The notes beneath the pieces are model-generated. The model had not been told where the DNA came from, made no database searches, and was given only the letters and a program-made list of their open reading frames with translations. 64,000 nucleotides of DNA. Source: Thermodesulfovibrio sp. 3462-1. GTDB taxonomy: Bacteria > Nitrospirota > Thermodesulfovibrionia > Thermodesulfovibrionales > Thermodesulfovibrionaceae. The stretch lies in NCBI RefSeq assembly GCF_040451425.1, contig NZ_CP144374.1, forward strand, positions 1,342,501-1,406,500. Reading direction: 5' to 3'. The position numbers and the translations under genes were made by a program. This document shows, in pieces, positions 43,339-54,658 of this stretch (positions are counted from its first letter, which is position 1; each line of letters starts with the position of its first letter).

Positions 43339-44124
43339 ATGTCAGTAGTTACAATGAAAGAGCTTCTTGAAGCAGGTGCTCATTTTGGCCATCAGGTCAA
43401 ACGATGGAATCCAAAAATGAAAAAGTATATCTTTGCAGAAAGAAACGGCATTCATATTATTGATCTTCAGAAAACAGTTAAAGGAATTGAGGAGGCTTAT
43501 GAATTTTTAAAAACAGTTTCAGCAGAAGGAGGAAGCATTCTTTTTGTTGGTACAAAAAAGCAGGCTCAGGAGGCAATCCAGGAAGAGGCAAAAAGAGCAG
43601 GAGTTTTTTATGTAAATCATCGCTGGCTTGGAGGAATGCTTACCAATTTTTCCACAGTCCGAAAAAGTGTTGAAAAGTGGCAAAGAATTGAACAGATGAA
43701 AGAAGATGGCACTCTTTATTTACACACGAAAAAAGAGATTGCAAAATTAGAAAAGGAAAGACAAAAGCTTGAGTTAAATCTAATTGGAATTAAAGATATG
43801 ATGGAACTTCCAAAAGCAATATATATCGTAGACATAAAAAAAGAAAAAATAGCTGTTGAAGAGGCAATAAAGCTTGGAATTCCAATCGTTGCAATTGTTG
43901 ATACAAATTGTGATCCTGACCTTGTTGATTATGTTATACCAGGAAATGATGATGCAATTAGAGCAATTAAACTTATTACATCAAAGATGGCTGATGCTGT
44001 GCTTGAAGGCAAGGAAGTTTTCACAAAACGTCTTGAAGAAGAAGCTGAAAAGGCTGCAATAAAAGAAAAAATACTCCAGGAAGAGGAGTATGAGAAATCA
44101 ATGACAGAATACATTGAACCATAA
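43339..44124 (+). CDS. rpsB: 30S ribosomal protein S2
   Basis: A 261-residue protein. It has the S2 signatures [40 protein letters not shown] and [20 protein letters not shown]. The C-terminal extension (about 225-261) is acidic and helical. It heads the conserved order rpsB-tsf-pyrH-frr, with strong ribosome-binding sites for the first two genes. A structured leader precedes it. Confidence 0.97.
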   Translation: MSVVTMKELLEAGAHFGHQVKRWNPKMKKYIFAERNGIHIIDLQKTVKGIEEAYEFLKTVSAEGGSILFVGTKKQAQEAIQEEAKRAGVFYVNHRWLGGMLTNFSTVRKSVEKWQRIEQMKEDGTLYLHTKKEIAKLEKERQKLELNLIGIKDMMELPKAIYIVDIKKEKIAVEEAIKLGIPIVAIVDTNCDPDLVDYVIPGNDDAIRAIKLITSKMADAVLEGKEVFTKRLEEEAEKAAIKEKILQEEEYEKSMTEYIEP

Positions 44125-44136
44125 AGGAGGACACAG

Positions 44137-46004
<1,868 letters not shown>

Positions 46005-46397
46005 ATGAAAATAGATCAGGAAAGAAAAGATAGATTAAAAAAAATGCTCAATCAAATGAAAGAGCAGATTCTAAGGGAAGCTCGCGAAGAGATGAAAAAG
46101 TTTCAAACCGTAGAAAAGCGACAGATTGTTGAAGCAGGTATGGATGATGCTGATTTGAGTGTTATTGATCTTTCAGAAGACATAAGCCTGAAACAGTTAA
46201 GCACACATAGAGACATCTTAAAGAAAATTGAAGAAGCCCTAAGAAAACTTGAGGAAGGCACCTATGGAATATGTGAAATGTGCGGTGATGAAATTCCTGA
46301 GGAAAGGCTCAAAATCCTTCCATTTGCCATATACTGCAGAGACTGTCAGGAAAAAATAGAGATGATAGAGAAATTTGAAGGTGAGGAAGGTCAGTAA
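46005..46397 (+). CDS. DksA/TraR-type C4 zinc-finger protein
   Basis: A 130-residue protein with a long N-terminal coiled coil (about 1-75) and a zinc finger CEMCGDEIPEERLKILPFAI followed by YCRDC (about 88-112). The helix before it, LRKLEEGTYGICEMCG, is the family signature. DksA binds RNA polymerase in the secondary channel. Here the acidic tip is not clearly DxxDxA (it reads GMDDADLSVID), so its exact action is uncertain. It is the last gene of the rpsB unit and overlaps truA convergently by seven bases. Confidence 0.85.
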   Translation: MKIDQERKDRLKKMLNQMKEQILREAREEMKKFQTVEKRQIVEAGMDDADLSVIDLSEDISLKQLSTHRDILKKIEEALRKLEEGTYGICEMCGDEIPEERLKILPFAIYCRDCQEKIEMIEKFEGEEGQ

Positions 46398-47155
46398 TAT
46401 ATTTTTTCTAAAAAAAGTCCACGGGAAGGGGCTGTCTGCATTCTGGAAGGCCTCTTCCCTGTGATGAAAGCCTCATTAATTGACTCAATACTGAGTTTCT
46501 CTCTGCCTACTTCTACAATGCATCCAACTATATTTCTTACCATGAATCTTAAAAATCCATCAGCTTCTATCCTGAATTTGATAAAATTACCACTCATGTT
46601 CATGTCCATGAAACAGAAATTGTCAAGCCTCTGCATGGTAAAATCATAAACAGTTCTTACTTTATTCTTTACCTCAGTACTGCCAGAAAAAGCTGTGAAA
46701 TCTCTGGTTCCTTTAAACAAAGATAGGGATTCTTCCATTAAAGATAAATTGAGCTTTCTTGGATAGTGCCATACATATCTTTGAATAAAACAACAACACT
46801 GTTCATCAATACACAAGTAGTAAACATAAGATTTTCTTTTTACTGAGTACTGAGGATGGAACTCAGCAACAACTTCTTCAACTTCAATTACTCTTATATC
46901 AGGAGGCAGCAAAGAATTTAGAGCTTTTTTAAGGCTACTTAAAGGCATTTTAACATTGGCTTTAAAGGTTGCAACCTGTTCAATGGCATGAACTCCTGCA
47001 TCAGTTCTTCCGGCTCCGCGAATTTTTATTTCTGTTTGAAATATCTTTGAAAGAGCTCCTTCAATCACTGCCTGAATAGACAGCTCCTTTTTCTGCCTCT
47101 GCCAGCCAGAATAATTACTGCCATCATACTGAATTGTCATCTTGACATTAACCAT
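46391..47155 (-). CDS. truA: tRNA pseudouridine(38-40) synthase
   Basis: A 254-residue enzyme. The catalytic Asp is in IRGAGRTDAGVHAIEQVATF; other motifs are YDGSNYSGWQRQKKELSIQA and FLRFMVRNIVGCIVEVGR. ATG 47155 has no ribosome-binding site; TATAAT (plus 47164-47169 reversed) ends eight bases before it, which fits a leaderless transcript. It converges on the DksA-type gene. Confidence 0.95.
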   Translation of the reverse strand: MVNVKMTIQYDGSNYSGWQRQKKELSIQAVIEGALSKIFQTEIKIRGAGRTDAGVHAIEQVATFKANVKMPLSSLKKALNSLLPPDIRVIEVEEVVAEFHPQYSVKRKSYVYYLCIDEQCCCFIQRYVWHYPRKLNLSLMEESLSLFKGTRDFTAFSGSTEVKNKVRTVYDFTMQRLDNFCFMDMNMSGNFIKFRIEADGFLRFMVRNIVGCIVEVGREKLSIESINEAFITGKRPSRMQTAPSRGLFLEKIYY

Positions 47156-47395
47156 AATTTAGCATTATAACATCAATAGCTTTGTATCTTGCATGCATTT
47201 GCTCTGAGTCAAAATCAAATAGAAGTTTTCCAAGCCTTACAGTATCCTTTCATCTTTGTAAAGTTTGAGAATTCTGCCCTGAAACCTGAAAATGCTAATA
47301 AAGAAAACTGACAACAATTTCATGATAATAAATTTGATTTGCAAATACAATCGATTTCATAATATTATAAAAATAAAAAATGATGGAGATTAAAT
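47156..47395. other. Intergenic region with a possible gene remnant
   Basis: On the minus strand a short frame of about 33 codons (roughly 47157-47258) reads DTVRLGKLLFDFDSEQMHAR followed by YKAIDVIMLNYG and stops at the truA start. The wording resembles the end of an FtsQ-like protein, but it is too short to be sure. The rest of the region is AT-rich, with the ribosome-binding site GATGGAG for the next gene. Confidence 0.25.
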
Positions 47396-48064
47396 ATGCA
47401 GGAAACTTTATTAGAAAAACGAGTTGATCAACTTGAACAGGCTTTAATGGAGCTTATTTATCAGGCTCGGAAAACTGAAATGGCAATTGAGAGACTTGCA
47501 GAAGAAAATAAAAAACTATCTCTGGAAATGAGAGAGTTCAAAAATGAAATGATAGAGTTCAAAAATGAAATGAAAGACTTCAAAAATGAAATGCTTAAAT
47601 TTAAGAGAGAGCAACAGGAAGAAAACAAGAGAAAAAACAAAGAATGGAGTAATCTTGCAAAGAAAATGGGTACGATAGTGGAAGACCTGATTGCACCTGC
47701 CCTGCGCCCAGTGTTAAGTAAGTATTTTAATTGCGACATTCAGATGCTTGGGCAAAGAATACTTAAGAGAATAAAAGGTGAGGATTATGAGGTAGATGCA
47801 GTGGCAACTTGTGATGATATGGTTTTTATGATAGAAGTTAAATCAACACCATATGTTAAAGATGTTGATGATATAAAGAAAAAAGCAAAGAGATTTTTTG
47901 AGTTTTTCCCTGAATTCAAGGGTAAAAAATTGATAATAATATTTGGTAGTATCACTTCTCCTGAACAGGTTATAAAACATGCCAGTAAAAATAAAATATA
48001 TGTGATGGCATGGAGAGAATGGGAATACATGGATATTTTGAATTTTGATGAGATAAAACAATAA
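47396..48064 (+). CDS. PD-(D/E)XK nuclease-fold protein with repeated coiled coil (DUF3782-like)
   Basis: A 222-residue protein. A coiled coil (about 1-90) contains heptads written as near-identical 21-base units (EFKNEMI, EFKNEMK, DFKNEML). The C-terminal part has DYEVDAVATCDDMVFMIEVK, where Asp and E-x-K fit the PD-(D/E)XK active site. The family is common, often multi-copy, in thermophiles and cyanobacteria; its role is unknown and may concern DNA or mobile elements. AGGAG-like GATGGAG precedes the ATG. Confidence 0.8.
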   Translation: MQETLLEKRVDQLEQALMELIYQARKTEMAIERLAEENKKLSLEMREFKNEMIEFKNEMKDFKNEMLKFKREQQEENKRKNKEWSNLAKKMGTIVEDLIAPALRPVLSKYFNCDIQMLGQRILKRIKGEDYEVDAVATCDDMVFMIEVKSTPYVKDVDDIKKKAKRFFEFFPEFKGKKLIIIFGSITSPEQVIKHASKNKIYVMAWREWEYMDILNFDEIKQ

Positions 48065-48085
48065 AATAAATGGATATCATTTTCT

Positions 48086-49003
48086 ATGGATAAAAAAATT
48101 GCATTTATTTATGACGACATTTTCTTAAAACATGAGACGCCTTCAAATCATCCTGAATCAAAGGATAGACTCATTGCAATTGTTAATCATCTAAAAAAAG
48201 AAGGAATATGGAATAGATTATTTCACATTAAACCAAGAAAAGCAACTGAAGAGGAACTTTCTCTGGTTCATGAACTCCACTATATAGAAAAAATTAAAAA
48301 TTCTCCACCAGGATACATAGATCCAGATACTTATCTCAGCGAAAATTCTTTTGAGGTGGCATGCTATGCAGTGGGTGCTGTGCTGAGTGCTGTGGATGGT
48401 GTGTTAAATAAAGATTTTGATAGTGCCTTTTGTGCGGTAAGACCTCCGGGGCATCATGCTGAAATTGATGCTGCAATGGGATTTTGTATATTTAATAATG
48501 TAGCAGTTGGTGCAGCCTATGCAAAGACAAAGGGAGTTAAAAAAATTTTTATAGTTGATATTGATGTTCATCACGGAAATGGAACCCAGCATATATTTGA
48601 AGATGACTGTTCTGTTTTTTATTTTAGTTCCCATCAATTTCCTTTTTATCCTGGAACAGGTAGAGAGCTTGAAATAGGAAGAGGTGCTGGAGAAGGATGC
48701 ACTTATAATGTACCATTGAGATCTGGCTCAGGCACGAAAGAGTATTTGACAGTTTTTCAAGATATAATGCCTCAGAAAATAAGAGAAGCAAAACCTGAAC
48801 TTATCCTTGTCTCAGCAGGTTATGATATGCATAAAGATGATCCCATGAGCCATATAAATGTCTCAACAGAAGGAGTAAGAAGTATTGTAAAAAGCATTCT
48901 TAGGGCTTCTCATGTTCCTAAGATATTTGTGCTTGAAGGTGGTTATAATCTTCAAGCTCTTTCAGAATGTGTTAAGGTAACTCTTGAAGAGATGTTGAGT
49001 TAA
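48086..49003 (+). CDS. Histone deacetylase-superfamily hydrolase
   Basis: A 305-residue zinc-dependent deacetylase of the class II HDAC/acetylpolyamine amidohydrolase group. It has HETPSNHPESKDRL, AVRPPGHHAEIDAAMGFCIF (catalytic His pair), FIVDIDVHHGNGTQHIFEDD (zinc ligands) and SAGYDMHKDDPMSHINVS. Bacterial members act on acetylated small molecules, polyamines or proteins such as acetyl-CoA synthetase; the substrate here is unknown. The start has no strong ribosome-binding site. It converges on the PPC gene. Confidence 0.9.
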   Translation: MDKKIAFIYDDIFLKHETPSNHPESKDRLIAIVNHLKKEGIWNRLFHIKPRKATEEELSLVHELHYIEKIKNSPPGYIDPDTYLSENSFEVACYAVGAVLSAVDGVLNKDFDSAFCAVRPPGHHAEIDAAMGFCIFNNVAVGAAYAKTKGVKKIFIVDIDVHHGNGTQHIFEDDCSVFYFSSHQFPFYPGTGRELEIGRGAGEGCTYNVPLRSGSGTKEYLTVFQDIMPQKIREAKPELILVSAGYDMHKDDPMSHINVSTEGVRSIVKSILRASHVPKIFVLEGGYNLQALSECVKVTLEEMLS

Positions 49004-49422
49004 TTTTTCCATAAGAATAGCCCAGTTTCCTCATCAAAACCCCTGATGAAAGAATTCCCCTCCAATTCCAGGATTTCAAATTCAAAAGCAAAAACCTCAG
49101 CTTCATAAAGATGTCCACCAATACATGAAAAATCCTTTTTTGAAAGAACAATGTGAATGTGTGCAAAAGGCTCACCATCTTTTATTGAGATATTACCTTT
49201 TAATGAGAGTATTTCCATCGGCTCGTTAAATTCATGAGAGACATATTCCTTTTCACTCTGGTCATAATACCCTACTCTGGCTTTTTTAACAGCTCCTATT
49301 CCACTTATAAGCCCAGAGGTAATTGAATTTTCTTTTAAAAATTTTGTAATTCCTGATACAATTTCCTCTCCTTTAAAAAGCCTGCCCTGTAACACCCTTT
49401 TTACACTGAATTTTTTGAGCAT
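49000..49422 (-). CDS. PPC (DUF296) domain protein
   Basis: A 140-residue single-domain PPC protein of the bacterial type. It has EEIVSGITKFLKENSITSGL, ISGIGAVKKARVGYYDQSEK and PFAHIHIVLS, whose His residues may bind zinc as in known structures. Plant versions carry AT-hooks; this one has none, so DNA binding is not implied. GGAGG precedes the ATG. It lies one base after the chemoreceptor stop and is likely co-transcribed with it. Confidence 0.85.
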   Translation of the reverse strand: MLKKFSVKRVLQGRLFKGEEIVSGITKFLKENSITSGLISGIGAVKKARVGYYDQSEKEYVSHEFNEPMEILSLKGNISIKDGEPFAHIHIVLSKKDFSCIGGHLYEAEVFAFEFEILELEGNSFIRGFDEETGLFLWKN

Positions 49423-49423
49423 T

Positions 49424-50650
49424 CTATTCCTCCTTTATAGCTTTATGAATTCCTATTGCAATATTTAAATCTTTACCAAGTTTTCTGATGTCAGATGCTG
49501 TTTGAGAAGTCTGTTCCACTGAAGTGGCAATCTCTTTTATTCCCTCTGCAATGCTTCCAATGTCCTGTGTTATATGGTCTGTAACTGAGCTCATTTCTTC
49601 TGTTGCACTGGCTATTTGCTGTATCATACTCTGCAGTTCCTGTGCTTTGTTTAATATCTGGCCAAGTATCTGTGCTGCCTTCTGGCTTAACTCAACTCCG
49701 CTTGCCACCTTCTTTGTAGCATCCTCCATAGAACCCTCTGCAACATCTACCTCACTCTGAATGCCTCTTATCATCTCCGCTATCTCATCAGTTGCCTTTG
49801 TTGTTCTCTCTGCAAGCTTACGCACTTCATCGGCAACCACAGCAAAGCCACGACCCTGCTCTCCTGCCCTTGCTGCCTCAATTGCTGCATTCAATGCAAG
49901 CAGGTTTGTCTGATCTGCAATGTCTTTAATTACTGTCACAATCTCTCCAATCTGGCGGGAACGATCTCCAAGAACATTTATTACTTCTGAAAGTTTCTGA
50001 ATTGCTCCTTCTATTACTTTTATTTCATTGGCTGTGTTAAGTGTCATATCTCTTCCATCTTTAGCTACTTTTGCAGTTTCAACACTCACTTCTGCTATGT
50101 TTGAAGCATTTTTTGCTATGTCAACAACTGTCTGGCTCATTTCCTCTGCAGCACTGGCTATCTGACTGGCACGCTCTGTTTGAGATTTGAGATTACGGGA
50201 TATCTCCTCTGTTGTTGCTGAAAGTTCTTCAGAAGATGAAGCAAGAGAATCAGATATCCTTTTTGATTCTGCAAAAAATTTCCTGCGTTTTAGAATAATT
50301 TCTTGTAAAATCTGACAGGCATCACCAAGTTCGTCTCTACAGTAGACATTAATGTCAACTGTGAAATCTCCTTTGTTAAGAGTGCCGAGAACTGATTTAA
50401 GTTCCATCGCTGATCTTCTAATAGATTTTGAAATGGAAATAGCAAGGGGAAATCCAATTAATATCGTAGATAAAGCAACTCCTGTAATTAGAAGGCAAAT
50501 TGTTTTTATCGTAGTTAAGACATTCTCATCCTTCAATGATTGAATTTGAAAAAAAGCAATCACACCTAAAACCGCAATGAAAATAAGAGAAATAATGACA
50601 ATTCCAAATCCTATACCGAGTTTTTTACCAATTGAGAGATTTACGAGCAT
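49424..50650 (-). CDS. Methyl-accepting chemotaxis protein lacking a periplasmic sensor domain
   Basis: A 408-residue receptor. Two membrane helices (about 10-35 and 47-70) are joined by only about a dozen residues. A HAMP-like segment follows, then a full signalling domain with the hairpin tip [20 protein letters not shown], then [20 protein letters not shown], and flanking coiled coils. The sensor must lie in the membrane, in HAMP or in a partner. GGAGG precedes the ATG. It lies 42 bases after the lactate operon's last gene in the same direction. Confidence 0.92.
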   Translation of the reverse strand: MLVNLSIGKKLGIGFGIVIISLIFIAVLGVIAFFQIQSLKDENVLTTIKTICLLITGVALSTILIGFPLAISISKSIRRSAMELKSVLGTLNKGDFTVDINVYCRDELGDACQILQEIILKRRKFFAESKRISDSLASSSEELSATTEEISRNLKSQTERASQIASAAEEMSQTVVDIAKNASNIAEVSVETAKVAKDGRDMTLNTANEIKVIEGAIQKLSEVINVLGDRSRQIGEIVTVIKDIADQTNLLALNAAIEAARAGEQGRGFAVVADEVRKLAERTTKATDEIAEMIRGIQSEVDVAEGSMEDATKKVASGVELSQKAAQILGQILNKAQELQSMIQQIASATEEMSSVTDHITQDIGSIAEGIKEIATSVEQTSQTASDIRKLGKDLNIAIGIHKAIKEE

Positions 50651-50691
50651 ATACCTCCTCCGTTTGTTATAAGCGTTCTATTATAACTCTT

Positions 50692-52812
50692 TCATTTAAT
50701 TCTTTCAGCAAGCACCTGGAGTGAATGTTTTACTTCTATCTGAAGTCCTTCTTTATCAATTCCTCCACGAATCTGCATTACACAACCTGGACAGTCTGTG
50801 CAAACAAGCTTTGTTTGTGTTTTTTTAATGTTTTCAAGCTTTCTTCTCAGGATACTAACTGATATTTCAGGAAATTTTAATGAATAACTTCCACCCATGC
50901 CACAGCATGTGTCAGACTCGAACATTTCAACGAGTTTAAGTCCTGCTGAAATAAGACTCTCTCTTGGCTCCTGAAATATATTAAGACTTCTTATAAGATG
51001 GCAGGGATCATGATAGGTGAAGGTAATTTCAGGAAGTTCTTTAAATTTAATTCTGCCATCCTTTATAAGCTTATTAATTAACTCAGAGGCATCAAATACT
51101 TTTTCCGCAAGCCTTTGAGCAGAGCTTATTAATTTTTCATCGTAATTCTGTTCCTTTAAATCTTTAATAAACTGTTTTTTAAGTGCCACAGTGCATGTTG
51201 GACAGGCAGATACAATATAATCTGCATCTACACTTAATAAGGCCTCCACATTCTGTTTTGAATTGTTTGCTGCCACATCCATCACACCTGAATATCTTGC
51301 AGGTGCACCACAGCATGTTTGTTCATCCGGAAACAGAACTTCTATGCCTGCAGCATTAAGAAGCTTAACAAGAGCTTCTCCAATTTCAGGATAAGCAAAA
51401 TCAATAAGGCAACCTGCAAAAAATACAGCCTTGTTTTTACATTCTGGCTGTTTAATTTTTTTGAATCTATCTCTAAAAGGAATATCAGCAATTGCAGGCA
51501 GGCTTCTTTCCTGAGTTAGTTCTGACAGAAAGAAAGGAAGATGTCTTATAAAACCTTTTGATTCAAAGGGTTTTTGAAGTTTTGAAGCTGCTCTTAATAT
51601 TGAATGGAATAGTTTCCTATTGTTTACAATTGAGTAGATTGCCTTTGTTTTGAAGCTCAATCCTTCTTCTTTTGCAAGTCTTTTACGAATCTCCAGAATA
51701 AGCTCAGGAATATTTATTTTACCTGGACATACTCTAACACAGTTTCCACATTGAATACATAATCCTTGAATATCACTTGAAGCTTTAAGTCCTTCTGTCC
51801 ATGCTGTAAGAATTGTTCCAATTCCACCTGTATAAACTTTACCAAAGACATGTCCACCTATAAGTCTGAATACTGGACATACATTGAGACAGGAAGCGCA
51901 GCGAATGCATTGCAGTGTTTGTTTAAAAATAGGATCCTTTGCTATCTCACTCCGTTTGTTGTCAAGCAATATTATATGAAACTCCTTTTGGGAGCCATCT
52001 ATATGAATTTCAGGTTTGGTTACAAAAGATATATAACTTGTTATGAGCTGAGCTGTTGCACTTCTTGGTAAAGCTTTTATGATCGGGAATATATCTTCCA
52101 GCTTTGAAACAAGCTTTTCAACTCCTACAACTGCTACATGAATCTTTGGCAAAACCATTGTAAGACGAGCATTACCCTCATTTGTAAATATGACCAGTGT
52201 GCCTGTCTCTGCCACTGCTATATTTGCTCCTGTAATACCCATGTCTGCTGCAAGAAATTTTCTTCTTAGATGTTTTCTTGCAAATTTTACCATCTGGGCA
52301 ATATCAGGTTCTACAGGCTCAACTTTTTTTGTAAAAACATCAGAAACATCATACCTTGTAAGATGTATTGCAGGAAGTACCATATGTGAAGGCCTCTGCC
52401 CTGCAAGCTGAATGATCCATTCTCCAAGATCTGTTTCATTAACTTCAATGCCATGCTCTTTAAGGTATTTATTTAAATGAATCTCCTCTGTTGCCATTGA
52501 TTTTGATTTAACAATACTTTTTACATTGTTTTTCTTTGCAAGATCAATAATGTAGTTTTTTGCTTCTTCAGGATTTTTTGTATAAAAAACCTTTGCTCCA
52601 TTTGCCTGGGCAGATTTAATAAAAGTTTGAACAAGCTCATCAAGATGTTCTGCCACATAGGCTTTGGCAGAGGCTATTTTTTCTCTTAATTCTTCAAAAT
52701 CAAGTCCTTCATAGGCTTTACGCCTGCTTACAGCATAGGCTTCTGAAAACCTTGTTAGCGCTCCAGAAAGATTAGCATTTTGTAAAGCTTTTTTTATTTC
52801 TTCTTTAATCAA
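50692..52812 (-). CDS. LutB-LutA-type fusion: LUD domain, two 4Fe-4S clusters and CCG domains (lactate oxidation)
   Basis: A 706-residue protein. TTG 52812 is chosen because AGGAGG lies six bases upstream; a longer frame would run into the previous gene. The N-terminal LUD domain (about 30-290) contains ADMGITGANIAVAETGTLVI. The ferredoxin motifs are CIRCASCLNVCPVF and CIQCGNCVRVCPGK. Two CCG heterodisulfide-reductase-like domains follow (FFAGCLIDFAYPE, TCCGAPARYSG; TYHDPCHL, TCCGMGGSYS). Thus LutB and LutA parts are joined in one chain. It probably passes electrons from lactate oxidation. Confidence 0.85.
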   Translation of the reverse strand: MIKEEIKKALQNANLSGALTRFSEAYAVSRRKAYEGLDFEELREKIASAKAYVAEHLDELVQTFIKSAQANGAKVFYTKNPEEAKNYIIDLAKKNNVKSIVKSKSMATEEIHLNKYLKEHGIEVNETDLGEWIIQLAGQRPSHMVLPAIHLTRYDVSDVFTKKVEPVEPDIAQMVKFARKHLRRKFLAADMGITGANIAVAETGTLVIFTNEGNARLTMVLPKIHVAVVGVEKLVSKLEDIFPIIKALPRSATAQLITSYISFVTKPEIHIDGSQKEFHIILLDNKRSEIAKDPIFKQTLQCIRCASCLNVCPVFRLIGGHVFGKVYTGGIGTILTAWTEGLKASSDIQGLCIQCGNCVRVCPGKINIPELILEIRKRLAKEEGLSFKTKAIYSIVNNRKLFHSILRAASKLQKPFESKGFIRHLPFFLSELTQERSLPAIADIPFRDRFKKIKQPECKNKAVFFAGCLIDFAYPEIGEALVKLLNAAGIEVLFPDEQTCCGAPARYSGVMDVAANNSKQNVEALLSVDADYIVSACPTCTVALKKQFIKDLKEQNYDEKLISSAQRLAEKVFDASELINKLIKDGRIKFKELPEITFTYHDPCHLIRSLNIFQEPRESLISAGLKLVEMFESDTCCGMGGSYSLKFPEISVSILRRKLENIKKTQTKLVCTDCPGCVMQIRGGIDKEGLQIEVKHSLQVLAERIK

Positions 52813-52822
52813 TTCTTTCCTC

Positions 52823-53359
52823 CTAAAAATTTTCAATACAAAGAATAACAACCCTTTCAGGTCCATGAACTCCAATTGTAAGAACTCGCTCTATATCAGC
52901 AGTTCTGCTTGGACCACTTATTACTGTCATATATGGAAATTTTTTAATTTCTATCTGTTTAAATACTGACTCCATGTCAGGTAAGATCTTGTTCATTGGA
53001 AGAATTGCTATATGAATTTCAGGCAACGTAGAACAGAGTCTCTTTGAGACATTCTCTGATATTTCAACAAGACTTCCTGTCTCTGCTATACCAAAATCAA
53101 CCTGATTTATCCCTATTTTTGCTGATGTTGCTGAATTAAGATCTATATTGAACTCAATCTGGGGAAGCTCTTCTTGGAAAGCATCTTTGTCAACTCCTTC
53201 AAGAAATTCTGAATCACACCATACCACTGCCTTTGAAATTTTATTTGAAGTATTCTGTTTAATAAAGTCTTTTATGAAATCAAGAGCCTCTGCTTTACTT
53301 TGAAATTTATGCACTTCTGCATTTATTGCTTCTGCTTTTTGCTTGAAAAGTTCAAACAA
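52823..53359 (-). CDS. LutC-like LUD domain protein
   Basis: A 178-residue LUD-domain protein. It has QVDFGIAETGSLVEI, PEIHIAILPMNKILPDMESV and SGPSRTADIERVLTIGVHGP, the last close to the LutC signature. LutC is needed for lactate use in Bacillus with unknown biochemical role. It lies between the GlcF-like and LutBA-like genes, two bases after one and ten before the other, in the same operon. Confidence 0.87.
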   Translation of the reverse strand: MFELFKQKAEAINAEVHKFQSKAEALDFIKDFIKQNTSNKISKAVVWCDSEFLEGVDKDAFQEELPQIEFNIDLNSATSAKIGINQVDFGIAETGSLVEISENVSKRLCSTLPEIHIAILPMNKILPDMESVFKQIEIKKFPYMTVISGPSRTADIERVLTIGVHGPERVVILCIENF

Positions 53360-53361
53360 AT

Positions 53362-54657
53362 TTATTCCTCCTCTTTTTTATATGACTGAGCCAATAAACT
53401 AACTGTATGCAAAACTCTGCAATTTCCATTCCATCTCTGGATTCCTTCAAAGATTTGCATCATGCAGGCAGGACATCCTGTACATACCACATCTGCTTGA
53501 GTTTGTTTTATATCCTCTGTCTTTGCCTGAGTAATTTTTAATGCAGTATCTACATGAGTTAAATGATAACTTCCACCACTTCCACAGCATGCATCAGGCT
53601 TTTTCATTTCAACCAGAGTTATTCCTGGTATCATTTTAATGAGCTGTCTTGGTTCATTAACAACTTTCATTGATTTTTTAAGATGGCAGGGATCATGATA
53701 AGTAACTTTTAGCTCTATTTTTCCTTTTGGTGGCTCAAATTTAATAATCTTTAAAAGAAATGTGGATATATCATAAACTCTTTCAGCCCACTTTTTTGCC
53801 TTTTCTTCATATTCAGAGCCTTCAAGAATTATTGGATATTCATGTTTAAGTGCACTTCCGCAAGAACCACAAACTGTAACAATATATTGAGCATTTGTTT
53901 TTTCAAAAGCATCAAGATTTTTTCTCGCAAGTTCTCTTGCTGTATCAATATCTCCATGAACCATTACTGGCATACCACAGCAGTTCTGGCTTTTGGGAGT
54001 AATTGTTTTAACATTGTTTTTCTTTAAAACATAAAGTAAATCCTCTCCAACATCAGGGTAAAAATAATTAACAGAACAACCTGTAAAAAATATGACCGTT
54101 GTCTGAGAATTTTCCACATCCACAACTTCTGAAACCTTATCTCTAAAGCTCTCTTTGCTGAGTTCTGGCAGAACAAAATCTCTATCAAATCTTTTCCCGA
54201 GATGTTTTAAAAATCCTCTGGGTGCGCGTGTTTTTTCTCCTTCTTTTGTAAGAAAAAATCCCTGCATTGCAGAAAAAGCTTTCATGCCCTTGTCAAAGAG
54301 TTCTGGATTTTTCAATAAGCCAAAAAGTGCCTTTTTCACAAAAGGAATTCCTTTTTTTCTTGCAATTGCTGCTCTCAATCCAAGTATAATTCTGTCAAAC
54401 CTGACTCCAGAAGGACAGGCAAGCATGCAGGATTTGCATACAAGGCAGTTAAAGATGAGCTTTACAAGGGTTTCGTCATCTATGGTAATTTTATCATCAA
54501 GCACAGCCTCTCCAAGTGCAATTTTACCACGGGCAACTGATGATTCCTTTTTTTCTATATTATAAACAGGACAAACGGACATGCAATTTCCGCACTTCAT
54601 GCATCTAAGTAGTTCTTTTTTTAATGTTTCCACATCATCAAAAACTGTCTTTGTCAC
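53362..54657 (-). CDS. Fe-S subunit of a GlcF-type (lactate/glycolate) dehydrogenase
   Basis: A 431-residue protein. GTG 54657 is chosen because GGAGGG lies five bases upstream; a further ATG would overlap the preceding gene. Two 4Fe-4S motifs, CMKCGNCMSVCPVY and CLVCKSCMLACPSG, precede two CCG domains (FFTGCSVNYFYPD, CCGMPVMVHG; TYHDPCHLKKS, CCGSGGSYHLTH). It is the usual electron-accepting partner of a GlcD/DLD flavoprotein, whose gene directly precedes it. Confidence 0.9.
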   Translation of the reverse strand: MTKTVFDDVETLKKELLRCMKCGNCMSVCPVYNIEKKESSVARGKIALGEAVLDDKITIDDETLVKLIFNCLVCKSCMLACPSGVRFDRIILGLRAAIARKKGIPFVKKALFGLLKNPELFDKGMKAFSAMQGFFLTKEGEKTRAPRGFLKHLGKRFDRDFVLPELSKESFRDKVSEVVDVENSQTTVIFFTGCSVNYFYPDVGEDLLYVLKKNNVKTITPKSQNCCGMPVMVHGDIDTARELARKNLDAFEKTNAQYIVTVCGSCGSALKHEYPIILEGSEYEEKAKKWAERVYDISTFLLKIIKFEPPKGKIELKVTYHDPCHLKKSMKVVNEPRQLIKMIPGITLVEMKKPDACCGSGGSYHLTHVDTALKITQAKTEDIKQTQADVVCTGCPACMMQIFEGIQRWNGNCRVLHTVSLLAQSYKKEEE

Positions 54658-54658
54658 T

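Noticed and set aside
47534-47602. Short tandem repeats as a CRISPR array
   Set aside because: The units are contiguous 21-base codon repeats inside a gene, with no spacers; no CRISPR array or cas gene was seen anywhere.
49000-49422. DNA-binding AT-hook protein
   Set aside because: Only the PPC domain is present; no AT-hook motif is visible.
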